Below, in pieces: positions 45,620 through 54,158 of a stretch of DNA of 64,000 bases (its first letter is position 1; every line of letters starts with the position of its first letter). Made by a program: the position numbers and the translations under genes. The stretch is from contig NZ_JABFAU010000086.1 of the NCBI RefSeq assembly GCF_017168335.1, positions 17,663 to 81,662 on the forward strand. Direction: 5' to 3'. This DNA is from Rhodococcus sp. KRD162 (GTDB lineage Bacteria; Actinomycetota; Actinomycetes; Mycobacteriales; Mycobacteriaceae). The notes under the pieces were generated by a model that ran no database searches, had not been told where the DNA came from, and saw only the letters and a program-made list of their open reading frames with translations.

Positions 45620-46875
45620 CGGACGAACGAGTAATGGAATTTCTCGTCGTCGCTGTCGTCGAGCGGAGTACCGCTCCACAGCCAGTCGTACGAGATGTCG
45701 GACTCCCCATCGAACGACGCCAGTGTCGCGTCCCGCTTCTGTTGCTCGGGTCCATCGGGTATGTGATAGAAGGTCTTGTTCTGCAGGCTCGCGTCCTGGA
45801 CCATCCGCGCGTGCCGGGCTCGGCGAAAGACATAGCGCGCCAACGCGTCGTCGATTCCGCTCGAGGTGACCTTCGCGAGTTCCTCGGCGAGCACTGCCGC
45901 ATCTTCCATCGCCTGCGACGCGCCCTGCGCCTGATACGGCAGCATGGCGTGGCACGCGTCGCCCAGCAACGCGACGCGGCCGTCGGTCCAGCGAGGATCA
46001 GGTCTGCGGTAGTAGAGCGCCTGGCACAGCACGTTCTCGTCGGCCTTCGACAACATCGCGTGGGCGCGGTCGTCCCAGTCCGGGAACGTCCCCATCAGTT
46101 CCTCGGGCCCGACGAGCCGAGGTCCGCCGTCGCGAACCTCGTCGGTGCACGGTGCCAGCGCAACGACATTGAGATATTCACCGTTGCGAATCATGTAGTG
46201 CACCAGGTGTCGGTCGGGCCCGTACCAGATGGTGCTCTGGTATCGGTCGACGAGCCAGCGTGTGGCCGGATCCTTGACGATCCGATCGCCGGGAATGAGT
46301 GCGCGGTAGGCCATTTCACCGGAGAACACCAGAGTGTCGGGCAGACCGATCAGATCGCGTACCGTCGAGCGGATTCCGTCGGCTCCGATGAGCAGGTCCG
46401 ATTCGTATCGCCGTCCCGCTTCGGTGACCGCGACGGGCCGCATCGGGTTGGTCCGGTCGACCTGGACGACCTTCGCGTCGGTCTCGAACACCACGACCGG
46501 GCCGGGCCCCTCGGGGTCGAGGCACTGCGCGTGGATCGCAGAGTGCAGGTCTGCACGGTGGTAGTGCCAGTACGGCGCGTTGAAGGTCTTCTTGCAGTAT
46601 TCGCCGAGCGCGGTGAGAGCGATGACCTTGCCGTTCTCCCAGCGCCTGCGCACCTGATCCATCGGTTCGGTCTTGATCGCTTCGAGCTTCTCGCGCATAC
46701 CGAGGGCAATGAGGACGCGGCTTGAGTTCGGTGCGGTCTGAATCCCTGCTCCCACCTCACCGAGCTCGGCAGCGGCTTCGAGGACCGTCACCTGGATTCC
46801 CCTGTGCCTCAGCGAGAGCGCCGCGGTCAGCCCGCCGAGGCCGCCCCCTGCGACGACCACTTCGATCGGTGCCAT
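45616..46875 (-). CDS. FAD-dependent aromatic monooxygenase (6-hydroxynicotinate 3-monooxygenase/salicylate hydroxylase-like)
   Basis: 419 residues, group A flavoprotein monooxygenase. The Rossmann motif is at residues 10-15 (GGGLGG), then LLIGADGIRSTVRD (DG motif) and GRVALLGDACHAMLPYQAQGA (GD motif). Members of this group decarboxylate while hydroxylating. Next to a NicX-like dioxygenase it is best read as NicC-like, giving 2,5-dihydroxypyridine. ATG 46875 is one base after the NicX-like stop. Confidence 0.85.
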   Translation of the reverse strand: MAPIEVVVAGGGLGGLTAALSLRHRGIQVTVLEAAAELGEVGAGIQTAPNSSRVLIALGMREKLEAIKTEPMDQVRRRWENGKVIALTALGEYCKKTFNAPYWHYHRADLHSAIHAQCLDPEGPGPVVVFETDAKVVQVDRTNPMRPVAVTEAGRRYESDLLIGADGIRSTVRDLIGLPDTLVFSGEMAYRALIPGDRIVKDPATRWLVDRYQSTIWYGPDRHLVHYMIRNGEYLNVVALAPCTDEVRDGGPRLVGPEELMGTFPDWDDRAHAMLSKADENVLCQALYYRRPDPRWTDGRVALLGDACHAMLPYQAQGASQAMEDAAVLAEELAKVTSSGIDDALARYVFRRARHARMVQDASLQNKTFYHIPDGPEQQKRDATLASFDGESDISYDWLWSGTPLDDSDDEKFHYSFVR

Positions 46876-46876
46876 G

Positions 46877-47908
46877 TCAGTTCTCCACCAATCGACCTTC
46901 GGTGACGACATCGATGCCGTCGATGGATACGGTGCAGGCACGCATTCCGATGTCGAGGTGTGCGTAGGAGTCTCGGCCGAGTACGGGGTGCGGGCCGGTG
47001 GACCACAGGAAGCTGCCGGCGAAAGCGCGGGCGTCCATACCCATGATGTCGTCCTTGCCGTACATCGCGGCAGCGAACCAGTCGCCGGTCTTCATCAATC
47101 CCCAGCCCATGTGGGACAGGTAGCGGGCCCACTTGTCGTTGGAGTCGGCGAAGAACATGTTGAGCAGAGCCGCCTCGGCACCGCCGGTGACCTCGTCGAT
47201 GTGTCCGTTGGTGACGGTCAGTGTCGTCGTGTCGCGGACGAACTCCTTGAACGGCAGCAGGATGTCGCCCTCGGACAACACGATCCGTCCGTTGGAGATC
47301 TCCGGCCAACACAGCACCATGGTGGATGGCCAGTGGTCCCAGCGTCCCTTGTCGTCGGCGAAGCCCACCTGGAACTCGGGCTGCGAATTGCTCAGCTGAA
47401 CGGTGAGATCGGTGCCGGCCTCGTTGGTGATGCGCATGGTCGAACCGTTGCGGATCAGATCCACACCGGCCTGTACCCGTTCCTTGTCCCCGTCCTGCGG
47501 CATGTTCCTGATGAGCACGTCCGGCGCGTCGCACACGAAGATGATGCGCGTTCCGGCGGCCAGTATCTCCTGCTGGATGGGGGCGTGGATGAAACCCTCA
47601 CTGGTCAGATCGACCACGAGATCGGCTCCCTTGAGCATGTCCTGGGCGACCGAACTGTTCATCACCGACACCAGACCGGGGCCGGCACCGGTGTGGGTGC
47701 TCGGCATCGGTGCCGGACTGCCGCCGGGAACGGTGGCCGACAGTACTTGTGCGCCCAGGCTCTGGGCCGCCCCGAAGGCAGCCGACACGTAGTCGCCGCG
47801 GCTCGAGGGCTCCGCGAGAATCACCACCTGCTCTCCGGGCCGAACTTTGCACAGCTCGAGCTGACGGGTGAACGCGCGCAGGAGATCAGCTGATCGCAGA
47901 TCGAACAT
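46877..47908 (-). CDS. nicX: 2,5-dihydroxypyridine 5,6-dioxygenase (NicX-like, M29 aminopeptidase fold)
   Basis: 343 residues. Blocks shared with NicX from pseudomonads as I recall it include GRWDHWPS, SEGDILLPFKEF, SHMGWGLM, MDARAFAGSFLWSTGP and AHLDIGMRAC. NicX is an Fe(II) ring-opening dioxygenase related to M29 leucyl aminopeptidases and yields N-formylmaleamate. ATG 47908 follows AGAGGAACCG. It overlaps the end of the upstream amidase gene by 23 bases. Confidence 0.85.
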   Translation of the reverse strand: MFDLRSADLLRAFTRQLELCKVRPGEQVVILAEPSSRGDYVSAAFGAAQSLGAQVLSATVPGGSPAPMPSTHTGAGPGLVSVMNSSVAQDMLKGADLVVDLTSEGFIHAPIQQEILAAGTRIIFVCDAPDVLIRNMPQDGDKERVQAGVDLIRNGSTMRITNEAGTDLTVQLSNSQPEFQVGFADDKGRWDHWPSTMVLCWPEISNGRIVLSEGDILLPFKEFVRDTTTLTVTNGHIDEVTGGAEAALLNMFFADSNDKWARYLSHMGWGLMKTGDWFAAAMYGKDDIMGMDARAFAGSFLWSTGPHPVLGRDSYAHLDIGMRACTVSIDGIDVVTEGRLVEN

Positions 47909-48779
47909 CTCGGTTCCTCTCGTGAGGGTTCTCGGTTGACTCGTTGTCGGTGATTCCGCCCAGGCGGGCAAGGTCTTTCAGATATGGAACTTCGTCGCGC
48001 GCGTCGAGCAACTCGCGGCGAGTCACCGTTGCCGACACCGAGCCGACGCTTTCGTCCATCTCGACGATGGTGCGCCCCTGCGGTCCGACGATGACGCTGT
48101 GGCCCGCGAACCGTGGGCCGTCCCCGGTCTGTCCGGTGAGTCCGGCGGCTGCGACGACGACGCCGTTCTCGAGTGCTCGGGAGCGGGTGAGCAGTTTCCA
48201 TACGTGCAAACGGACGTGTCCGAACGCCGACGGTACGGCGATCACATCGGCCCCTCGTTGGACGAGATCGCGGACCGTCTCGGGAAACCCGGCCTCGTAG
48301 CAGACCACGACCCCGATGTTGCCGAACGGAGTGCTGACCAGCAGCCCGCTCTCCGCACCGGGCGTGAACACCGTTTTCTCCCGATCCCACAGAAAGCGTT
48401 TGTGCCCCAACGCGAGCAGGCCGTCCGGGCCCACGACGAGCGAGCTGTCGAACACTACTCCGGCGCTGTCGCGGAACACGATCGCCGTCACCAGAACCGT
48501 ATCGGTCTCGGCAGCGAGCTCGCCGAGCGCGACCGAAGTGGGGCCGGGCACCGACTCGGCCAGCGCCTCGACACCGTCGAGATCGTAACCGCTGGCGAAC
48601 AATTCGGGCAAAACGATGATCTTGGATCCACCGGCGGCGAGCGCTCGCACTTGCGCACTCACTGAGTCGATGTTCTGCTGCCAGGCACCGACCCGCGAAC
48701 CTGTCTGCACCACGGCGATGTCGAACGTATCGACAACCGTGTCGGTGGCGATGCCGCGCGGACGGGCCGAGGTCGTCAC
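47886..48779 (-). CDS. Carbon-nitrogen hydrolase (amidase)
   Basis: 297 residues, nitrilase superfamily. The triad is visible as E59 (LPELFASG), K127 (GHKRFLWDRE) and C160 (VVCYEAGFPE). The GTG start at 48779 overlaps the flavin reductase stop; the longer frame to 48959 is antisense-like over that gene. In this cluster a role in hydrolysing a ring-cleavage amide such as maleamate is plausible, substituting for the unrelated NicF. Substrate is inference. Confidence 0.87.
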   Translation of the reverse strand: MTTSARPRGIATDTVVDTFDIAVVQTGSRVGAWQQNIDSVSAQVRALAAGGSKIIVLPELFASGYDLDGVEALAESVPGPTSVALGELAAETDTVLVTAIVFRDSAGVVFDSSLVVGPDGLLALGHKRFLWDREKTVFTPGAESGLLVSTPFGNIGVVVCYEAGFPETVRDLVQRGADVIAVPSAFGHVRLHVWKLLTRSRALENGVVVAAAGLTGQTGDGPRFAGHSVIVGPQGRTIVEMDESVGSVSATVTRRELLDARDEVPYLKDLARLGGITDNESTENPHERNRDVRSAIS

Positions 48780-49408
48780 TGCGCCACTCGATTCATGTCG
48801 GTGGTGTAGAACGGGCCCGCCAACCTGCCGAGGAATCGGTGTTCGAGTGTGTCGACGTGCAGATCCTCGGTGAGCAACCCTGGCCGGCTGGTCACGGTGG
48901 TGACGGTACCGAGCACCAGGGTGTCGGATCCGAGCGCGATTTCCTGCAGAGTCCGGCACTCCAGCGAGACAAGGGATTCGAGGACCGACGGGGCCGCGAC
49001 GGACAGCGATGGAACTGCCGTCATGTTCGAGAGCTCGAACTCGTCGACGTCCGCATCGACGGTGGCGAAACTCGCGGTCACCGCATTCACGGTCTCGGCG
49101 GCCGGAATGTTGACGACGAATTCGCCGGTCTCTCGGATGTTGACCAAGGTGTCCTTGAACTCGCCCGGGAATCCGATGCGCTCGCCGATGGAGATCATCA
49201 GCGTGGCCGGGTTCCGCGACGCGACATTGAAGAAACTGAACGGTGCCAGGTTGCGAACGCCGTCACCCGACACCGTGGAGATCCACGCGATCGGACGAGG
49301 CTGCACCGCACAGGACAGCAGTTTGTACACCTCCGCCGCCGACATCGAGTCGATGTCGTGGCGGGTGCGATCCGTGAGCTCCAGAGAGTCGCCTACCTGG
49401 GAATTCAT
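48776..49408 (-). CDS. Flavin reductase-like FMN-binding protein
   Basis: 210 residues, split-barrel flavin reductase family (CAVQPRPIAWISTVS, LAPFSFFNVASRNPATLMISIG, RETGEFVVNIP). It could supply reduced flavin or act on a substrate itself. ATG 49408 is preferred over GTG 49414 for spacing to AGAAGG. It is the first gene of the main catabolic operon, downstream of a LacI-like site. Confidence 0.88.
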   Translation of the reverse strand: MNSQVGDSLELTDRTRHDIDSMSAAEVYKLLSCAVQPRPIAWISTVSGDGVRNLAPFSFFNVASRNPATLMISIGERIGFPGEFKDTLVNIRETGEFVVNIPAAETVNAVTASFATVDADVDEFELSNMTAVPSLSVAAPSVLESLVSLECRTLQEIALGSDTLVLGTVTTVTSRPGLLTEDLHVDTLEHRFLGRLAGPFYTTDMNRVAQ

Positions 49409-49444
49409 CGACACGAGCCTTCTTTCGCTTGCTGTGCAACCGGT

Positions 49445-49461
49445 CGTGCAACCGATTGCGT
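49445..49461. promoter_or_regulatory. Candidate LacI-family operator before the catabolic operon
   Basis: The sequence CGTGCAACCGATTGCGT shares GCAA-n-CGATTGCG with the perfect palindrome at 50634-50651 next to the lacI-type gene. It lies about 40 bases upstream of the flavin reductase start, overlapping the probable promoter. The 49409-49567 gap holds no gene. Confidence 0.55.
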
Positions 49462-49567
49462 TGCTCTGACGATAGAGGGATTTCGCGGTCGATGTCGAGC
49501 TTTGGGCGACAAATCCGAAACCAATTAATAGCGCCGTTACACGGGCACCGGCTGCGTAACCTGCGCC

Positions 49568-50602
49568 TTACTCGCCGCGCAACCCGGCCCTGGCCGTGTC
49601 GATCGGACTGCCGGTTCGGCGCGGAGGTCCGTACCCCTCCGACGTCCCGTCCACGATGCGCACCTCGTCCTCCCACGGAACTCGGTAGGTTCCGTCGGCC
49701 AGATCACGGACGTAGGTGTACGGGCAATCGCGTGCCCCACCGTCGAGCGCGGTGTACCCACGATGGCCCAGTTGATAGATGTTGTTCTCCACTCCCCACC
49801 CGCGACGTGCCGCATCGGCCCGGGCCGGCTCGATCGACACGGTCACCACCCGATCGGGTGTGGAGTCGCCGCGCTCGATGATCGTTCCTTCGTAGTCGCA
49901 CACCATCGCCTCGCCCATCGACGGGATGCCATTGCCGTCCTCTCCCGCCAGACACACCGAACCCGTGTACGCCAGATTATGGAAGGCATTGGCCTCGTTG
50001 GTGATACGCCAGGACTGCCGCAGCGGAAACTTGTACCCGGCCGTCCGCAGCAGCACGTTGGCACCGCGGTAACTCGCCTCACGCGCCATCTCGGGGAACA
50101 TTCCGTCGTGGCAGATCAACAGCGACAGCACCGATCCCTTGGGCCCCGGGCAGACCGGCAGGCCGATATCGCCCGGCTCCCAGGGCTCCTTGGGCGTCCA
50201 CGGGTGGAGTTTGCGGACGTACAGCGCGATCTCACCTCGGTCGTCGACGATGATTCCGGAGTTGAACGGCGCGCCGCCGGGGTTGCGTTCCATGATGCTG
50301 AAGCACCCCCACACGTTCGACTCACGGCAGGCGTCGCGCAATCGCTCCACCTGCGGACCGTCCATGTCACACATCACCTCGTCGGACGCCCACGAGGACT
50401 TGCGAAGCCCGTGCAGCGAGTACTCCGGGAACACCACGAGGTCGAGAGCCCCGAACCCGGCCTTGGCCTCGCGCAACTGCCTGCACACACGATCGGTCGT
50501 CGCGTTCACATCGTCCATACTCGTGATCAGCGGGACCTGCTGCTGAACCAGGCCGAGCGTGAGCGACGTCGGCGTTGGATTGAGACCACCCAAACCTGTC
50601 AT
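49568..50602 (-). CDS. Formamidase (AmiF-like)
   Basis: 344 residues, nitrilase superfamily, very close to AmiF formamidases: VVFPEYSLHGL (E60), YVRKLHPW (K131), ICHDGMFPEMARE (C164), RNPGGAPFN, GWGVENNIYQLGHRGY and YVRDLADGTYRVPWED. AmiF hydrolyses formamide to formate and ammonia. In this cluster it might act on formamide or the N-formyl intermediate from ring opening. It starts at 50602 and is divergent from the LacI gene, sharing a palindromic site. Confidence 0.9.
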   Translation of the reverse strand: MTGLGGLNPTPTSLTLGLVQQQVPLITSMDDVNATTDRVCRQLREAKAGFGALDLVVFPEYSLHGLRKSSWASDEVMCDMDGPQVERLRDACRESNVWGCFSIMERNPGGAPFNSGIIVDDRGEIALYVRKLHPWTPKEPWEPGDIGLPVCPGPKGSVLSLLICHDGMFPEMAREASYRGANVLLRTAGYKFPLRQSWRITNEANAFHNLAYTGSVCLAGEDGNGIPSMGEAMVCDYEGTIIERGDSTPDRVVTVSIEPARADAARRGWGVENNIYQLGHRGYTALDGGARDCPYTYVRDLADGTYRVPWEDEVRIVDGTSEGYGPPRRTGSPIDTARAGLRGE

Positions 50603-50633
50603 CGATTATCCGTTCCTCGAAGGGGCAACTTGT

Positions 50634-50651
50634 TGCGCAAACGATTGCGCA
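50634..50651. promoter_or_regulatory. LacI-family operator palindrome
   Basis: TGCGCAAACGATTGCGCA is a perfect 7+4+7 inverted repeat with a central CG step, as in LacI/GalR operators. It lies in the 114-base divergent region between the formamidase and the LacI-type gene, so it can control both. A related site sits at 49445-49461. Confidence 0.75.
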
Positions 50652-50716
50652 CGGTGCTAGCTTAGGGGTCATCAGGGGTCGGGGCAGCGCCGACGGAGCA
50701 TCGAGGGGAACCGCCA

Positions 50717-51772
50717 GTGGACAGCACTACATCGGGAAGCGTCACGCTCAAAACGGTCGCAGCCGCTGCGGGAGTACACGTCTCGACCGTGTCCCGAGCT
50801 CTGCGCCGCGTTGCGCTCGACCCGGCCGGTGCCAGCGCCGGAGATCTGCGGCTGTTCGAGTTGGCCCGCGAGATGGACTACGTCCCCAACCCCAACGCGG
50901 CGAGTTTGACCACCAAGAAGTCCACCGCGTTCGGAGTCCTCGTCCCGCGATTGACCGACGTGGTGCTCTCGGCGATGTACGACGCTATCGAGGAAACAGC
51001 GAACCGGGCCGGCTACGAGACGTTCGTCGCCAACACCCACGACGATCCGATTCAGCAGCGCCGACGCATCGATCTGCTGCTCGGCCGCAATGTCGACGGA
51101 CTCATCTTCGGCGACGCCCGTCTCGACAGCGAGAACCTCGAGGACCTCCACCGCCGGGGCATCAAGTTCGTCCTCATCAGCCGTCGATACCCGGGCATGA
51201 CCTCGGTGACGTGCGACGACCATCGGGGTGGATATCTCGCCGGCGAGCACCTGGCCGGACTCGGCCACACCCGAGTGGGGATCGTGTCCGGCCCGGCGTG
51301 GGCCAGCACCGGAATCGACCGATTGGAAGGCTGCCGAGCTGCCCTCCGCGATGCGGGAATCGACGTTCCGGACGAGTACGTTCGGGAAGAAGGCTTCGAT
51401 CCCGAGGCCGGACGACGCGGGGCCACAGCACTTCTGGCATTGCCGACACCTCCGACGGCCATCTTCGCAACCAACGATTTCAGCGCCATCGGAGTCCTCG
51501 GTGTTCTGCGCGAAGCGCACTTGCAGCCGGGAAGGGACATCGCCGTCGTCGGCTACAACGACATCTCGATCTGCAGCGAACTGACGGTACCCCTGACGAC
51601 AATTCACAGTCCGCACCGCGAAATCGGCACACGCGCAGCCGAAATGCTGTTGGCCGTCACTCACGGACTTCCGGTGTCCTCGGTGGCACTCACGCCGACG
51701 CTGGTCGTCCGCGACTCCACGGTTCCGGGGCGAAGTGCACCCTCACCCTCCGACCAGCGCGTCGGTACGTGA
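50717..51772 (+). CDS. LacI family transcriptional regulator
   Basis: 351 residues. The N-terminal HTH reads VTLKTVAAAAGVHVSTVSRALRR with hinge YVPNPNAASL; the ligand-binding domain follows (FGVLVPRLTD, DGLIFGDAR, AIFATNDFSAIGVL, DIAVVGYNDI). GTG 50717 follows GAGGGGAA. Divergent from the catabolic genes, it probably represses them in the absence of a pathway ligand by binding the two palindromes described. Confidence 0.93.
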   Translation: MDSTTSGSVTLKTVAAAAGVHVSTVSRALRRVALDPAGASAGDLRLFELAREMDYVPNPNAASLTTKKSTAFGVLVPRLTDVVLSAMYDAIEETANRAGYETFVANTHDDPIQQRRRIDLLLGRNVDGLIFGDARLDSENLEDLHRRGIKFVLISRRYPGMTSVTCDDHRGGYLAGEHLAGLGHTRVGIVSGPAWASTGIDRLEGCRAALRDAGIDVPDEYVREEGFDPEAGRRGATALLALPTPPTAIFATNDFSAIGVLGVLREAHLQPGRDIAVVGYNDISICSELTVPLTTIHSPHREIGTRAAEMLLAVTHGLPVSSVALTPTLVVRDSTVPGRSAPSPSDQRVGT

Positions 51773-52666
51773 TCGAATCGGGGCCGTCGCCGGTCCACGC
51801 TCGGTGACGGCAAGCGCTGCAGCGGCATTCGCCCGCAGCGCCGCCTCGTAGAGGCCCAGTCCGCGCGAAAGTCCCGCCAACAACACGCCGGCGTGCGCGT
51901 CGCCTGCACCGTTGGAGTCGACCGCCTTCACCGCGAACCCGGGCACCGACCGGGTCGGCCGACCTGGACTTGCGATCCGGCAGCCGTCCGGTCCGGTACG
52001 CAGCACCACCGATGCCCCGGGACGCACCTGTCCGAGCAACTGCTCGGCGATGGAATCGATTTCGGTCGCATCCGTCATGAGCGCACCCTCGCGCTCATTG
52101 ACACTCACGATGTCGGCCCGGGCTATCACAACGTCCACGACGCGCCGGTCCAGAGTCGCGATCAGCGGCGACGGATCGAACAGGACCAGAACGCCGTCGG
52201 GGAGCGATGGGAGCCACTCGGTCAGTGCCGCGGCGTTACTCTCGTGTGCCAACCCATAACCGGTGACGTAGACCAGATCACCGGCTCGAACCGCACTTGC
52301 CTCGAGGTCCGCAACGCTCAATTCGGCTTCGGCTCCCGGGTACGTCACGAAGGTGCGCTCGGCATTCGCGTCGACGAGAGCAATGCAGAATCCCGAATCC
52401 TTGTGCCGTGGTCGATCATTGACCACGCTTGCCCCACTCGCAGCCAGGGCGTCGCGGACGACCGAGCCGTAGTGACCGGAACCGAACCTTCCCGCGAATA
52501 CGACCGGAAGGTCATCACGAATGGCGGCCACCATGACATTGAGGCCACCGCCCGCCGTCTCGTTCACCGACGTCGCCACGACGTCTCCGCCCGGAGTCGG
52601 GACCTCAGGAACGGCCATCACCACGTCGACGATGACTTGGCCGGTATGTATCAGCCGCGGACTCAC
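51743..52666 (-). CDS. PfkB family carbohydrate/nucleoside kinase
   Basis: 307 residues. The ribokinase fold is indicated by GGLNVMVAA near the start and VDSNGAGDAHAGVLLAGL (anion hole GAGD with the catalytic Asp) near the C-terminus. GTG 52666 overlaps the permease stop (GTGA). Such kinases phosphorylate ribose, nucleosides or pseudouridine; in this operon a ribosyl compound is likely. Convergent with the LacI gene, overlapping it by 30 bases. Confidence 0.88.
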   Translation of the reverse strand: MSPRLIHTGQVIVDVVMAVPEVPTPGGDVVATSVNETAGGGLNVMVAAIRDDLPVVFAGRFGSGHYGSVVRDALAASGASVVNDRPRHKDSGFCIALVDANAERTFVTYPGAEAELSVADLEASAVRAGDLVYVTGYGLAHESNAAALTEWLPSLPDGVLVLFDPSPLIATLDRRVVDVVIARADIVSVNEREGALMTDATEIDSIAEQLLGQVRPGASVVLRTGPDGCRIASPGRPTRSVPGFAVKAVDSNGAGDAHAGVLLAGLSRGLGLYEAALRANAAAALAVTERGPATAPIRSRTDALVGG

Positions 52667-54129
52667 CGCGCTACGGCTTCGGTGCGGCGGGCTCCCCCGG
52701 TAGCGAGATACAGGCCGGCGGCGACCACGAACGACGCGACCCATCCAAGGCCGTTGTCACCGATCCAGCTGCCCGACAACGGCCCGGTGAAGATGACGTC
52801 GCCGTCCACAGCGATGGCAGTGAACAGGAACCCGACGACGATACCCGCTGCCCAGCTCACGAACGCGTACCAATTGACTCCGCCGGAATACCAGTAGCGG
52901 CTGGTGTTCCCTGTGTTCATGATCGATGCCGCGTCGTAGGTCTTGCGCTTGATCATGTCGGATATGAACACCCCGAGCCATGCCGTCAGAGGAACCGCGA
53001 GAACCGAGATGAAGGTGATGAACGGGCCGTAGAAGCCGTCGGAAATCAGCATGAAGTAGATGGCACCGACGAAGGTGACGAACACGTCGACAGCGACCGC
53101 GTAGACCCGCTTGATTCGGAAGCCGAGCGTCAAGGTGGTCAAACTCGCCGAATAGACCGAAAGGTGATTGGAGAGCAGCAATCCCCCGAATGCGGTGATC
53201 AGGTACGGAACTGCCATCCATGCCGGAAGAATCTCCCGGATCGCCGCGACCGGGTCCGTCGCGGACGCGAGGCTGTTGTCACCGGCCGAGAGCAGTGCGC
53301 CGAGGCCTATCAGGAGTACGAGCGGAATACCCGCACCCGCAGCGCTGGAGAGCACCAACGAACCGGCACCGACGCTCTTGCGTTGGTAGCGCGACATGTC
53401 GGCTCCGGCGTTCGCCCAGCCGATACCTGTTCCCGCAGCGATGGTTCCGACACCGATGACCATCGCACTGATCGATCCCGCCGGGGTACTGGTCACGGCG
53501 GCCCAGTCGACCGTGGCGATCAAGAAGGCAGCAACGAAGATGTTCAAAGCACCGAAGATCCATGTGGACCAGCGCTGGATGACGAGAATGGCCGAGTGCC
53601 CGAGCCCGCTGACGACGAGTGTGAGCACGATGAATACGACAATGGACCCGAGCGTGACGACGGGATGATCCTTGGCGGCGCCGGATCCTCCGAACATCAG
53701 AGTGAAGATCGACAGCAACACGAACGCTGCGGTGGTGGTGTTGACGGTTTCCCAACCGAGCCGCGACATCAACGAAACAAGCGTCGGTCCGATGTTGCCT
53801 CGGACCCCGAATGTGGCTCGCGACAGGGTGAGACTGGGGGCACCACCGCGTCTCCCTGCGATCGAGACGATGCCGACGATGGCGAAGGATCCAGCTGCAC
53901 CGATCAGCGCCACGATCAGTGCCTGCCAGATGTTCAGCCCGGTGAACACCACGAGAGTGGCACCGAGCGGCAGCCCCAGGATGGAGATGTTCGCGGCGAA
54001 CCACACCCAGAACAGCTGCAGTGGATTACCGTTGCACTCGTCCTCCGGGACGGGCTCGATCCCGCGAGTTTCCAGTGTCAGAGCGTCGGCGGCGGTGTCC
54101 GAGACGGAGGTGGCGGCGGAAGAGGTCAT
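52663..54129 (-). CDS. NCS1 family nucleobase:cation symporter
   Basis: 488 residues with about 12 membrane segments. Family features: CNGNPLQLFWVWFAANISILGLPLGA, SRATFGVRGNIGPTLVSLMSRLGWETVN and SRYWYSGGVNWYAFVSW. The closest characterised types import cytosine, purines, allantoin or vitamin-like nucleobases. It sits between the hydrolase and kinase genes and presumably imports their substrate. Confidence 0.92.
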   Translation of the reverse strand: MTSSAATSVSDTAADALTLETRGIEPVPEDECNGNPLQLFWVWFAANISILGLPLGATLVVFTGLNIWQALIVALIGAAGSFAIVGIVSIAGRRGGAPSLTLSRATFGVRGNIGPTLVSLMSRLGWETVNTTTAAFVLLSIFTLMFGGSGAAKDHPVVTLGSIVVFIVLTLVVSGLGHSAILVIQRWSTWIFGALNIFVAAFLIATVDWAAVTSTPAGSISAMVIGVGTIAAGTGIGWANAGADMSRYQRKSVGAGSLVLSSAAGAGIPLVLLIGLGALLSAGDNSLASATDPVAAIREILPAWMAVPYLITAFGGLLLSNHLSVYSASLTTLTLGFRIKRVYAVAVDVFVTFVGAIYFMLISDGFYGPFITFISVLAVPLTAWLGVFISDMIKRKTYDAASIMNTGNTSRYWYSGGVNWYAFVSWAAGIVVGFLFTAIAVDGDVIFTGPLSGSWIGDNGLGWVASFVVAAGLYLATGGARRTEAVAR

Positions 54130-54158
54130 GGTTGTGCTCCAAAGTGAGTCGAACTGTG

